Assembly (NCBI RefSeq): GCF_023554255.2
Contig: NZ_JAMJWD020000001.1
Span: 434,001 to 498,000, forward strand
Direction of reading: 5' to 3'
Length of the DNA: 64,000 nucleotides
Source of the DNA: Phyllobacterium sp. 21LDTY02-6
GTDB lineage: Bacteria > Pseudomonadota > Alphaproteobacteria > Rhizobiales > Rhizobiaceae
Both the position numbers and the translations under genes were made by a program. Below the pieces are notes generated by a model, which was not told where the DNA came from, searched no databases, and saw only the letters and a program-made list of their open reading frames with translations. Positions 1 to 7,612 of the stretch are shown one piece after another. Positions within the stretch are counted from its first letter, which is position 1, and the number at the start of each line of letters is the position of its first letter.

Positions 1-651
1 GTTCTTCAGATCGACCTTGCCGTCGCCATCGCCATCGACGCCGCGCTCCAGATAGTCGGTCGGCAGCATCTGCATCTGGCCGATTTCGCCGGCCCATGCG
101 CCGGTCGTCTTGGCATCGACGACGCCGCGGTCGAACAGTTTGAGAAGGGCGATCAACTGCGGCCGGAAGAGTTCGGGCCTGCGGCAGTCGAAGGAGAGGG
201 TGAGAAGGGCGTTCAGCGTGTCGAAATCGCCCTGCACGGCGCCAAAATCGGTCTCCAGCCCCCAGAAGGAGGAGATGACCGCGCCGGGCACGCCATATTC
301 CGTCTCGGCCTTGGCGAAAGCATCGGCATATTTCTTCAGATTGGCGGCGCCCTGCTTCAGGCGGTAATCCGAAACCATGCGCGACGAGAAGGTAAGGAAG
401 GTCTGGTTGAAGACGCCCTGCGCCCGGTCCCGCTGCAGGACCCTGTCGTCCATGGATGCCTTCAGCAATTCGCCGAGGCCCTTGTCGGTGACGCCCGCTG
501 CCCGGGCTTCGGCGATAAGCCCGTTGAACCATGGCTCAAGATCGCCGCCGCAGGCGGGCTTCACCGCCGGCGCTGGCGCGACCTGGTCGAGGGCGTGGGC
601 GCCGGTAACGGCAAAGAGGGTTGCGGCGAGGGCAAGCGAAAGTCGGTTCAT
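1..651 (-). CDS. Lytic murein transglycosylase (MltB-like), 3' part cut off by window edge
   Basis: The reading frame is open from the ATG at 649-651 to the window edge, giving the first 217 residues. A hydrophobic N-terminus of about 20 residues ending in A-H-A looks like a Sec signal peptide. Residues around 105-125 read FWGLETDFG, the catalytic-glutamate motif of SLT_2/MltB transglycosylases, and residues near 180-195 read GAWAGEIGQMQMLPTDY, also typical of the family. An acidic D-G-D-G-D-G-K segment follows just before the edge. The enzyme would cleave the MurNAc-GlcNAc bond of peptidoglycan in the periplasm, forming 1,6-anhydro ends. It is likely its own transcript; the next minus-strand gene upstream of it ends 104 bases away. 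Family is clear, substrate preference is inferred. Confidence 0.85.
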   Translation of the reverse strand, partial: MNRLSLALAATLFAVTGAHALDQVAPAPAVKPACGGDLEPWFNGLIAEARAAGVTDKGLGELLKASMDDRVLQRDRAQGVFNQTFLTFSSRMVSDYRLKQGAANLKKYADAFAKAETEYGVPGAVISSFWGLETDFGAVQGDFDTLNALLTLSFDCRRPELFRPQLIALLKLFDRGVVDAKTTGAWAGEIGQMQMLPTDYLERGVDGDGDGKVDLKN

Positions 652-755
652 CTGGAGGTTCTCTGTGAGGCGCGGGCGCGCGCTTGGACGCCTAATGCCC
701 CATTATCGCATCGAGGTGAAGTCACAGAATTGCGATGCAAGTGCCGCTTGCCGCT

Positions 756-1574
756 TTATCGCACCTTGTTGCGCACCAGCCACTGTTTCCAGGCTTCATG
801 GCCGCCGGCGAAGACGTTGATGTCGGCGTCGCCGCGGATGCCGGGAATGGCGCCGGTGCCGGTATATTGCCAGAACGTCCATGGATGCGGGCCGTATTTC
901 TCGTCCGGATGGCCGGCGACCGAGCGCAGCCAGAAGGGATAGCTCGCCAATTGCCGCAGGTCGTTGTCGTCGAAGAAATCGACGGTCGTATAGATGATCG
1001 GCCGCTTGCCGTAATGGCGTTCCACCATGTCGAGGAAGGTCTGCATCTCGCGCCGGACAGTGGCTGCCTTGGGACGCAGCTTGCATGTGGGCGAGGCGGA
1101 ATTCCATTCCATGTCGAGGACCGGCGGCAGCGCGCCCGGGTCCTTCGGCACATGGCGGATGAACCAGCGCGCCTGATCCTCGGCGGAGCGGCAGAAATAA
1201 TAGAAATGATAGGCGCCGCGGGCGATGCCGACATTGCGGGCGGCAGCCCAGTTCTCGGTGAAACGATCGTCGACCCGGTCGCCGCCCTCGGTGGCCTTGA
1301 TGAAGACGAAGGAAATATTGCTCGCCCGCACTCTCTGCCAGTCGATCGTCGACTGGTATTTCGACACGTCGGTGCCGTGGACCGGGTAGTGCCAGGGCGT
1401 CTTGCCGGTCCATTCATGCGGGTCGCGGTCGCCGAAGCGCGGCGCCTTCACATTGCCCGAAGGTGCCGCGATGCGCGCCGTCGGCGAGGGTTTCGCGGCT
1501 TCCGAAAAATTATAGTCAACCGTGGTGCAGCCGCCGAGGACAAGTGTGATCAGTGCTGCTGCTATGCGTCTCAT
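756..1574 (-). CDS. GH25-family lysozyme-like lipoprotein
   Basis: 272 residues. The N-terminus MRRIAAALITLVLGGC carries a lipobox (LGGC, Cys16), so the protein is probably an outer-membrane or periplasmic lipoprotein. From residue 69 it matches glycoside hydrolase family 25 (Chalaropsis-type lysozyme): D69 in DVSKYQ, the FIKATEGG segment near 91-98, GAYHFYYF near 120-127, and the catalytic D-x-E at 154-156 in PVLDMEWN. The expected activity is hydrolysis of the MurNAc-GlcNAc bond. It stands alone between btaB and the transglycosylase, with about 100 bases on either side, so it may have its own promoter. GH25 proteins occur as chromosomal genes in many rhizobia; nothing here suggests a prophage origin. 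Confidence 0.85.
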   Translation of the reverse strand: MRRIAAALITLVLGGCTTVDYNFSEAAKPSPTARIAAPSGNVKAPRFGDRDPHEWTGKTPWHYPVHGTDVSKYQSTIDWQRVRASNISFVFIKATEGGDRVDDRFTENWAAARNVGIARGAYHFYYFCRSAEDQARWFIRHVPKDPGALPPVLDMEWNSASPTCKLRPKAATVRREMQTFLDMVERHYGKRPIIYTTVDFFDDNDLRQLASYPFWLRSVAGHPDEKYGPHPWTFWQYTGTGAIPGIRGDADINVFAGGHEAWKQWLVRNKVR

Positions 1575-1679
1575 GAAAAATCGTCCGTGGCCAATCGAGG
1601 AATGCGTAGGGATTGTGCCATACAGATGCTTGATTATGTTTAATAGATCGTGAGCGCAGCTTCGACATCGGCAAGTTCT

Positions 1680-2354
1680 TTATTGCTTGTCCTGTTGTTG
1701 CAGGCGGCGCAGCAACGCGATCCAGGCAAAGCCGCGATAGAGACGCTGCTCGCCGAGTGTGCAGCCATGCTTCGATGCGACGGACCGGGCGACTTCGAAG
1801 AGATCGTTGCGCGGGCTGACATGGTACCAGCCGAGCCAGGTATAGAGCGCTTGCCTCGCAATGGCCGGAAGGTCGCGCAGATCGCCGAAATCGACGATGT
1901 GCAGCGAGCCGGAAGGGCTGAGATGGCTCACCGCCTCCTCGACCACGTCGCGCCATTGCGGGATCATCGAAACCGCATAGGAGATGAAGATGCGGTCGAA
2001 TTTCTCGACGTCGAACAATTCAGCGGGCGCGAACCGCGCCGCATCGGCATAGGCGAGGGTCGCTCGCTGTTCCAGCCCGGCCTGTGCGATCTTTCGCCGT
2101 GCGGTCGCCAGCATCTCGCTCGAGATGTCGACGCCGTAAAGCCGGGTCTGCGGATAGGCGCGGCCAGCAAGCACCAGATTGCGGCCGGTGCCGCAGCCGA
2201 TCTCCAGGATCGTCGCGCCGGGAGGAGGCGCGAGCCCGGCGATCATCGGATCGCGGCCGAGAAGGTAATATTTGCGCGTGGCGTCGTAGAAATGCCGCTG
2301 GTGCCGGTAGACCCGGTCCATCAGCCGGCCATGGTCCAATTGCGCGAACATCAT
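1680..2354 (-). CDS. btaB: BtaB, SAM-dependent methyltransferase of betaine-lipid synthesis
   Basis: 224 residues from the ATG at 2354, whose first bases overlap the btaA stop as ATGA; the longer in-frame extension into btaA is a shadow. Residues 51-60 read EIGCGTGRNL, the class I SAM-binding motif. In Sinorhizobium BtaB N-methylates diacylglyceryl-homoserine three times to give DGTS, a phosphorus-free membrane lipid used when phosphate is scarce. The direct coupling to btaA and the PhoB-type box upstream of btaA make this assignment firm. A second ATG three bases downstream is an equally possible start. Confidence 0.92.
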   Translation of the reverse strand: MMFAQLDHGRLMDRVYRHQRHFYDATRKYYLLGRDPMIAGLAPPPGATILEIGCGTGRNLVLAGRAYPQTRLYGVDISSEMLATARRKIAQAGLEQRATLAYADAARFAPAELFDVEKFDRIFISYAVSMIPQWRDVVEEAVSHLSPSGSLHIVDFGDLRDLPAIARQALYTWLGWYHVSPRNDLFEVARSVASKHGCTLGEQRLYRGFAWIALLRRLQQQDKQ

Positions 2355-3607
2355 CGATCCCGCAGCGTATAGAGGTGGAAACCGCCATAGATCGACGAGC
2401 GGTCCCTGGCATGAAGCGCGGCCGACCGCTCGGCGTGATAGTGCCAGCGCGCGAGGATGTCTTCCGGCACGCGGCCCGGCAGCAGCGAAGGTTCGGCCGC
2501 CGTGCGGAAAATGACGCGCGCGCCCTTGGCGGCCGTGCGGCTTATCTCGGTCCATAATTGCTCGAGCTGAAGGTCGCTCATCCAGTCCTGCGCATCGAGC
2601 AGGATGAAGCGATCCACCGACGCATCGGGCTTTTCCGCCAGGAACTCGGTCAGCGACGCGTTGACGACGCTCATCCGTTCCGCCCGCTCGCGGACGATGC
2701 TGAAATTGTCGCGCGAAAGATAGGGCGGCAGCGGCCCGGTCTCGGCGTCCGAACTGTAGCCGCGGCCGAATGCCTGCCAGGCGAAGTAATTTTCCGACAA
2801 TGGGAAGCCGCAGGCGAGCTTTTCGAGGCGCCCGCGCAGGACCTGCGCCATGTCGCCATTTCCGGCTGTCGCCAGTGCATCATATTGCTGCGGCGGAATG
2901 CCGAGCCCGAACAGCGAGGATTTGCGCTTCGTCGCCCAGCGCACCATGCGCTTATCGAAGAGGGGCGACAGCGCCGTGTCGAAATAGGCGCGCTGCTCCT
3001 CCATCGTGCGGGCCTTGAGCATATCGCGCGGGTCGATGCCGTAGAGCCGGGCAACCCGGTGCCCCATGCCGATGAAGAGGCCGAGCAGGCCATGGCGGTA
3101 GAGGTCGCGGGAAAAGATCGTGATGCGGCGCCGGCCGGACCACATGCGCTTCTCCCAGTAACTCCGGCTCGCCGTATCGAGCTCCGGCTGGATGAAACGT
3201 TCATAGGCTGCAAGATTGGCCCTGTCGTCGGCCTTGCCATAGAAGCGGTAGAAGGCATCGTAATTCGGCAGGTTCTTCACGGCTGCAAGCTTGAGCCGGT
3301 TGAAGGCGACATGCGCGGTGTTCAGATCGACAGCCTCCACGGCGGCCGGATCGGCAGTGAGATAGGACATGGCGTTGCAACCGCCAGATGCGATGGTCAC
3401 GATCCTCGCGCCCGGAAAGATTTCCAGCGCCTCCATGTCCACCTCGGGGTCTTCCCATATCTGCGGGTAGACGAGGCCCTTGAAGACATGGGCGAAAAGC
3501 CGCTCGGAGATGCCGGCCCGGGAAAAGAGCCCGTTCTGCCGGACCGCGTCGTTCAGCTTGCTGCTTCCCGGAGCGGGGATATCTGTCATTGGTCGGGCGT
3601 GGGCCAT
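2351..3607 (-). CDS. btaA: BtaA, SAM:diacylglycerol 3-amino-3-carboxypropyl transferase
   Basis: 418 residues, DUF3419 family. It moves the 3-amino-3-carboxypropyl group of SAM to diacylglycerol to form diacylglyceryl-homoserine, the first step of DGTS synthesis. Characteristic segments are YPQIWEDPEVDMEAL near residues 50-65 and IASGGCNAMSYL near 70-82, a SAM-binding glycine-rich turn. The ATG at 3607 is preceded by GGGAG at a spacing of about 10; an in-frame ATG at 3589 is an alternative. It is first in an operon with btaB (4-base overlap). A PhoB-type box lies 50-67 bases upstream of the start, fitting induction by phosphate starvation as established for Sinorhizobium. Confidence 0.93.
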   Translation of the reverse strand: MAHARPMTDIPAPGSSKLNDAVRQNGLFSRAGISERLFAHVFKGLVYPQIWEDPEVDMEALEIFPGARIVTIASGGCNAMSYLTADPAAVEAVDLNTAHVAFNRLKLAAVKNLPNYDAFYRFYGKADDRANLAAYERFIQPELDTASRSYWEKRMWSGRRRITIFSRDLYRHGLLGLFIGMGHRVARLYGIDPRDMLKARTMEEQRAYFDTALSPLFDKRMVRWATKRKSSLFGLGIPPQQYDALATAGNGDMAQVLRGRLEKLACGFPLSENYFAWQAFGRGYSSDAETGPLPPYLSRDNFSIVRERAERMSVVNASLTEFLAEKPDASVDRFILLDAQDWMSDLQLEQLWTEISRTAAKGARVIFRTAAEPSLLPGRVPEDILARWHYHAERSAALHARDRSSIYGGFHLYTLRDR

Positions 3608-3656
3608 GGTGTCGAATCTCCCAGATTGGAAATTCCTGCCCGCCTAGCATTGCGAT

Positions 3657-3674
3657 GTAACAGGCCAGTGACGG
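3657..3674 (-). promoter_or_regulatory. Candidate PhoB (Pho) box upstream of btaAB
   Basis: On the minus strand the sequence is CCGTCAC-TGGC-CTGTTAC: two 7-base direct repeats with an 11-base period, each one mismatch from the classical CTGTCAC/CTGTCAT half-site. It lies 50 bases upstream of the btaA start, where a PhoB activator site overlapping the -35 region would be expected. The family logic (btaAB is PhoB-controlled in Sinorhizobium meliloti) is established; binding here is inferred. Confidence 0.7.
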
Positions 3675-3737
3675 CCCGGGATGAACTCGATTAGAAGTTG
3701 ATTCAAATTTTAACGATACAGCCTTGAATTGCTTCAG

Positions 3738-3777
3738 TTGCCGTCCGGCACGGCGGGGTCGCCGGCCATGGCGGCAA
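3738..3777 (-). terminator. Nested stem-loop downstream of the efflux operon
   Basis: TTGCCG (3738-3743) pairs with CGGCAA (3772-3777), and inside it CCGGC (3745-3749) pairs with GCCGG (3761-3765). It lies about 80 bases past the stop of the membrane fusion gene read on the minus strand. There is no clear T run, so a terminator role is only possible. Apart from this and the Pho box, the 3608-3854 gap shows nothing recognisable. Confidence 0.3.
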
Positions 3778-3854
3778 CGGCCGAGCCAGGCGCTTTACCG
3801 GTGATCGTTCGGAGCCTGATTCACCCGGGCGCATCAAGCCACTGATTTCGATGA

Positions 3855-4889
3855 TTATTCCGGTTCTGTCCTGACGACGACCGACATGCCGGGTGCAAGT
3901 GCGCGCGCCAGCTCCTGGCCTTCATCGATGGCGATGCGGACCGAGATGCGTTGCGCGACCTTGGTGAAATTGCCCGTGGCGTTGTCCGGCTTGAGCACGC
4001 TGAATTCCGAGCCTGCCGCCGGTGCGAAGCGTTCCACGCGTCCTGTCAGCCGCTTGCGCTGCAACGCATCGACGCTGAAGGAGACACGCTGGCCGACGGC
4101 GATATTGCTGAGCTGCGTTTCCTTGAAATTGGCGATGACCCATACGTCTTCGGGCACGACGGCCATCAGCTGCGTTCCGGCCGCCACATATTGGCCGAGC
4201 TTCACGCCGACTTCGCCGAGCCGGCCGTCGCGCGGGGCGACGATCTTGGTATTGGCAAGGTCGATCTCGGCCAGCTTCACCGCCGCTTCCGCGCCAGCGA
4301 CCGAAGCCTCCAGCGAGCCGCGGCTGACCTTGATCGTCTCGAGATCCTGGCGCGAGACTTCAAGGGCGGCCTTGGCCTGGGTCACGGAGGACTGTGCCTG
4401 TTCAAGTGCGGTCTCGCTTTGCTCGGCATCGCTTTTCGTCATAACGCCCTGGCGCGCCAGCGGCTCTATGCGCGCCCAGTTGGCCTGCGCACGGCGCAGT
4501 ACCGCCGAAGCGCTGTCGAGTTCCGCCTGGCTGGAGCCGATCCTTGCTTCGGCCGCGCGCTGCTGCTGGGTGGAATTGGCAAGGGCGGCCTTCTGGCTGG
4601 CGAGCGTCGCCTTGGCCTGGTCGAGCTTCTGGGCAAAGATGCGGTCGTCGATGCGCGCCAGCAATTGACCGGCCTTGACGCTGGCATAGTCCTGGACCGG
4701 GACATCGACGATATAACCGCTGAGCTGCGGGCTGATCAGGGTGACATAGCCTTTGACATAGGCGTTCTCGGTGGTCTCCACATCCGAGGTGAAGGGCGGC
4801 AGGCGCCATGAATAGAGGACGAGGACGAGACCGGTAATGCCGATGAGTACGGCGATGATGCTGGCGGCGTGGCGTTTGAATCGAGACAT
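3855..4889 (-). CDS. EmrA/HlyD-type membrane fusion protein of an efflux pump
   Basis: 344 residues. One N-terminal membrane anchor (about residues 9-28) is followed by VETTENAYVKGYVTLISPQLSGYI (first biotinyl-lipoyl half, about 38-75), a long Ala/Gln-rich alpha-helical hairpin (about 80-200), a second lipoyl half near KIVAPRDGRLGEV (about 213-225), and a beta-barrel. This is the adaptor that bridges an inner-membrane MFS pump to an outer-membrane channel. It lies 12 bases downstream of the EmrB-like gene. No TolC-like gene is in the window, so the outer channel must be encoded elsewhere. Substrates cannot be read from sequence. Confidence 0.9.
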   Translation of the reverse strand: MSRFKRHAASIIAVLIGITGLVLVLYSWRLPPFTSDVETTENAYVKGYVTLISPQLSGYIVDVPVQDYASVKAGQLLARIDDRIFAQKLDQAKATLASQKAALANSTQQQRAAEARIGSSQAELDSASAVLRRAQANWARIEPLARQGVMTKSDAEQSETALEQAQSSVTQAKAALEVSRQDLETIKVSRGSLEASVAGAEAAVKLAEIDLANTKIVAPRDGRLGEVGVKLGQYVAAGTQLMAVVPEDVWVIANFKETQLSNIAVGQRVSFSVDALQRKRLTGRVERFAPAAGSEFSVLKPDNATGNFTKVAQRISVRIAIDEGQELARALAPGMSVVVRTEPE

Positions 4890-4901
4890 TTGCGTTTTCC
4901 G

Positions 4902-6566
4902 TTATGCGTGCAGTGGCCTGGGCGAGCCACTGACGAGGCGGCGCAACGTGACGTGGCCGACAAGCGTGATCAGGGCGCCAAGCGAGATGATGGCGATGAG
5001 GAGGAAGGCGTCGTTATAGGCGAGGATATTGGCTTCCCGCGTGACCTGCTGCGACAGGAGGGCGACGCCTTCCGCATTCAGCAATGCCTTGTCGGTGAGG
5101 ACGCGGCCATAGGCGCCGGTCAGCTGGCCGATCCGCTGGACGACGAGCGGGTCGGACATGAGGATGCCTTCGGTGAGGATATTGGAGTGGAACTTCTCCC
5201 GGATCGTGATGAACGTGCCGAACACGGCCTGGCCGAACAGGCCGCCGAGGCTCTGGGTCGCCAGGAACACGATGATGAAACTCAGGAGGTAGTTCGGCCC
5301 GCGCTTGAGCGCCGAGGTCAGCCCGACCGACATGGCCGGCGGCAGGAAAAGCGCCGTCGCCGCGGCGATGCAGGCCTGGCTGAAATACATCTGTTCCGGG
5401 CGCGTCAGGCTCGTCGACTGGCTGTCGAGCAGCGAGCCGATGATGAGAAAGCACAGCGCGACCGCATGGATGGCCGGCACGCGCTCCGGCGTCATGACGG
5501 CGGCGCAGCAAAGCGCCGCGACGATCATCGCGGCCATCATGACGAGATAGAGCGTCGCGATCTGGTCGTTCAGAAGGCCGAGGTTCTGGAAGAAATTGTT
5601 GGCGACACTCGATTGTTCGGACACGGCCAGCCGGAACAGGAAGATCGTCCCAGCGAAATGCACCACCTCGCGGCTGGCGATCCAGCGGATGTCGAGGAGG
5701 GGGCTTTCCCGGTTGAGTTCGATGACGACGGCAATCGTCACCGTGATCACCGCAATGGCGAGCAGCACGCCGAGCCAGGGCGCTTCGAGCCACCAGTAGA
5801 ACCGGCCGGTGGCGAGAGCGACGGCTGTGCAGCCGAACCCGACCGCAATGAGCAGATAGCTCACTATGTCGAGCTTTTCGATCACCTTGGCGCGCGGAAC
5901 CGGCGTGAGCGGCAAGAGGTAGATGACCCCGAAGGCGATGAGCGCCAGCGATATCTCGAACATGTAGAGGCCGGGCCACTGGCCGATGTCGAGCAGGGTG
6001 GGCGAGAGCAGCCGCGCCAGAGGCGGGGCGAGCGATATGTTGGTCAATGCGAGGCAGATGCCGATCGTCATCTTGCGGGCCGGAGAGAAGGCCTGCAGCA
6101 TGTACAGGAAGGCCAGGCCGGAGAGCGGCGATGCCGCTATTCCCGCGACGAAGCGAATTATGATTGCCGATTGCAGGTCGGTGACGACAAGGTGCAGCAG
6201 CGAGGCGAACACGAATATCGCAAGGCTCAGCTGGGCGAAATTGCGCAGCCCATATTGATTGCGGATCTTGATCAGCGCGACCGACAGGCTGACATTGGGC
6301 GCCATATAGGCGGCGATGAGCCACGTCGTTTCCGTCGTCGTCGCGCCGAGATAGCCTTGTATCTGCGGTATGTTGGTGGCGATGAGGTTCATTCCGAGCC
6401 CCTGCGTCAGGGCGAGCAGGGTCGAAGCGCCGACATAGGCGGCGGCCCGCAGCGGATGTAGGGGTGGGGGCTCGGCAGCGGCGGGTCCAGCTGGGGCGGG
6501 CGCCGGCTGCCGTGCCGCCACGGGGTCATATCCAACGAATTCGGCCTGGGGCAGCGTCATCGTCAT
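4902..6566 (-). CDS. DHA2-family MFS drug efflux transporter (EmrB-like)
   Basis: 554 residues with about 14 hydrophobic segments, the length and topology of DHA2 drug:H+ antiporters. The N-terminal cytosolic stretch is Ala/Pro-rich. Signature-like segments include LGATTTETTWLIAAYMAPN in the first helices. Its start codon overlaps the stop of the upstream MarR gene (ATGA at 6563-6566), and the membrane fusion gene follows, so the three form one operon. The pump would move lipophilic toxins or dyes out of the cytoplasm through the adaptor. Substrate unknown. Confidence 0.9.
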   Translation of the reverse strand: MTMTLPQAEFVGYDPVAARQPAPAPAGPAAAEPPPLHPLRAAAYVGASTLLALTQGLGMNLIATNIPQIQGYLGATTTETTWLIAAYMAPNVSLSVALIKIRNQYGLRNFAQLSLAIFVFASLLHLVVTDLQSAIIIRFVAGIAASPLSGLAFLYMLQAFSPARKMTIGICLALTNISLAPPLARLLSPTLLDIGQWPGLYMFEISLALIAFGVIYLLPLTPVPRAKVIEKLDIVSYLLIAVGFGCTAVALATGRFYWWLEAPWLGVLLAIAVITVTIAVVIELNRESPLLDIRWIASREVVHFAGTIFLFRLAVSEQSSVANNFFQNLGLLNDQIATLYLVMMAAMIVAALCCAAVMTPERVPAIHAVALCFLIIGSLLDSQSTSLTRPEQMYFSQACIAAATALFLPPAMSVGLTSALKRGPNYLLSFIIVFLATQSLGGLFGQAVFGTFITIREKFHSNILTEGILMSDPLVVQRIGQLTGAYGRVLTDKALLNAEGVALLSQQVTREANILAYNDAFLLIAIISLGALITLVGHVTLRRLVSGSPRPLHA

Positions 6567-7018
6567 GTCCTTCCGGAAAGCCGGTCCATATTGCCGTTGA
6601 CAATGGACAGAACGGCCGTTGCCCGCTCGAGTTCGCTTCCGTCGATGCCCGACAGCAATTCGGCGCGGAGTTTCATGGCGAGGTCGTCCACCTGCTTGAC
6701 GAGTTCGTCGCCTGCCTCGGTGATATGGATTTCCTTGGCACGGCGGTCGCCCGATGCCGCGCGGCGTTCGATGAAGCCCTGGCTTTCCAGCCCGTCCAGC
6801 AGGCGAACCATGGTCGGCGTCTCGATTTCCAGTTCCTCTGCCAGTTCCTTCTGGTTCCTGACTTCCTCGCGGTCGAGCAGCATGAGGGCCCGGGCACGCG
6901 CATGGGTCAGGCCCAGTTCCTTCACCCGGGCATCGAAAAGCGTGCGCAGCTTGCGGCTCGCTTTCGCCAGATGATCGACGAACAGGAAATGCGCTTGACG
7001 GGTCATAAGGGTAGCCAT
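6563..7018 (-). CDS. MarR-family transcriptional regulator of the efflux operon
   Basis: 151 residues. A winged helix-turn-helix spans about residues 35-105 (recognition helix region ETPTMVRLLDGLESQGF; wing with RRAASGDRRAKEIHIT), flanked by dimerisation helices. It is first in the operon with the EmrB- and EmrA-like genes, so autorepression relieved by a pump substrate is the usual model. A near-palindrome covering a TATAAT box lies directly upstream (7031-7049). An in-frame ATG five codons in (position 7006) is an alternative start. Confidence 0.9.
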   Translation of the reverse strand: MATLMTRQAHFLFVDHLAKASRKLRTLFDARVKELGLTHARARALMLLDREEVRNQKELAEELEIETPTMVRLLDGLESQGFIERRAASGDRRAKEIHITEAGDELVKQVDDLAMKLRAELLSGIDGSELERATAVLSIVNGNMDRLSGRT

Positions 7019-7030
7019 GTAATGGGTAGG

Positions 7031-7049
7031 TTGCTAATTATATAGCCAA
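7031..7049 (-). promoter_or_regulatory. -10 box with overlapping imperfect palindrome (candidate MarR operator)
   Basis: The minus strand reads TATAAT at 7042-7037, a perfect -10 hexamer 19 bases before the regulator start. The surrounding 19 bases read TTGCTA-ATTATA-TAGCCAA on the plus strand, an imperfect inverted repeat centred on the -10. A repressor bound there would block the promoter of its own operon. No convincing -35 is visible. Confidence 0.5.
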
Positions 7050-7101
7050 TATAGTTGCAGCCCTGCCATCTGACAAGTTCCAATGGTGTAAAAGACGCAG
7101 T

Positions 7102-7608
7102 TTATTGGAAATCGAGGCGCAGCAATTCGTCGGTATAGGAGCGGCCGCCCTCGCGCAGCGCGTCTTTCTCGACCCCGAAAACGACGAAGCCGAGGGCAAG
7201 ATAGAGGTTGCGGGCCGTCACGTTCTCGGCCATCACGGTGGCATGAAGCGTATCGACATGCTGGCGGGCATGTTCGATCACGGCGAGCGTCAATTTCCTG
7301 CCAAGCCCCTGTCCGCGCCATTGCCGGTCCACATGCACGCCCCAGAGCAGGCCCTTGTGCTTCTGCTTGAGCCGGGGATTGCGGGCAAAGCCGGCAATGC
7401 CGACGAGCTGCCCTTCGGCAAAAGCGCCGAACACCGCATTGGGCCGGGCGCCGAGCCTTTGCGCCACTTCACCGAGCGGCTCATCCTTTTCCTCGTCATA
7501 GCTCGAGCCGAAGGCCTCCGGCCGGTCGAGCAGGGCGCAGAGGCGGAACGCCTGGAACGCCGCCGCGTCCACGGGTTCGAGCATGCGGATGGTGATGGTT
7601 TCGCTCAT
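7102..7608 (-). CDS. GNAT-family N-acetyltransferase
   Basis: 168 residues. The acetyl-CoA motif A is clear at about residues 98-115 (VDRQWRGQGLGRKLTLAVI), followed by ENVTARNLYLALGFVVFG, the usual motif B. It begins four bases after the 5-oxoprolinase stop, with GGGGA as ribosome site, so it is the second gene of that operon. The acceptor could be a small molecule, an amino acid or a protein N-terminus; sequence does not decide. Function beyond acetyl transfer is not assigned. Confidence 0.85.
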   Translation of the reverse strand: MSETITIRMLEPVDAAAFQAFRLCALLDRPEAFGSSYDEEKDEPLGEVAQRLGARPNAVFGAFAEGQLVGIAGFARNPRLKQKHKGLLWGVHVDRQWRGQGLGRKLTLAVIEHARQHVDTLHATVMAENVTARNLYLALGFVVFGVEKDALREGGRSYTDELLRLDFQ

Positions 7609-7612
7609 GATC

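Noticed and set aside
756-1574. GH25 gene as part of a prophage lysis module
   Set aside because: It has a lipoprotein signal, and no holin, integrase or structural phage genes are nearby.
4869-6461. 530-codon plus-strand frame opposite the MFS transporter
   Set aside because: Antisense shadow; composition is extremely charged and repetitive, without any motif.
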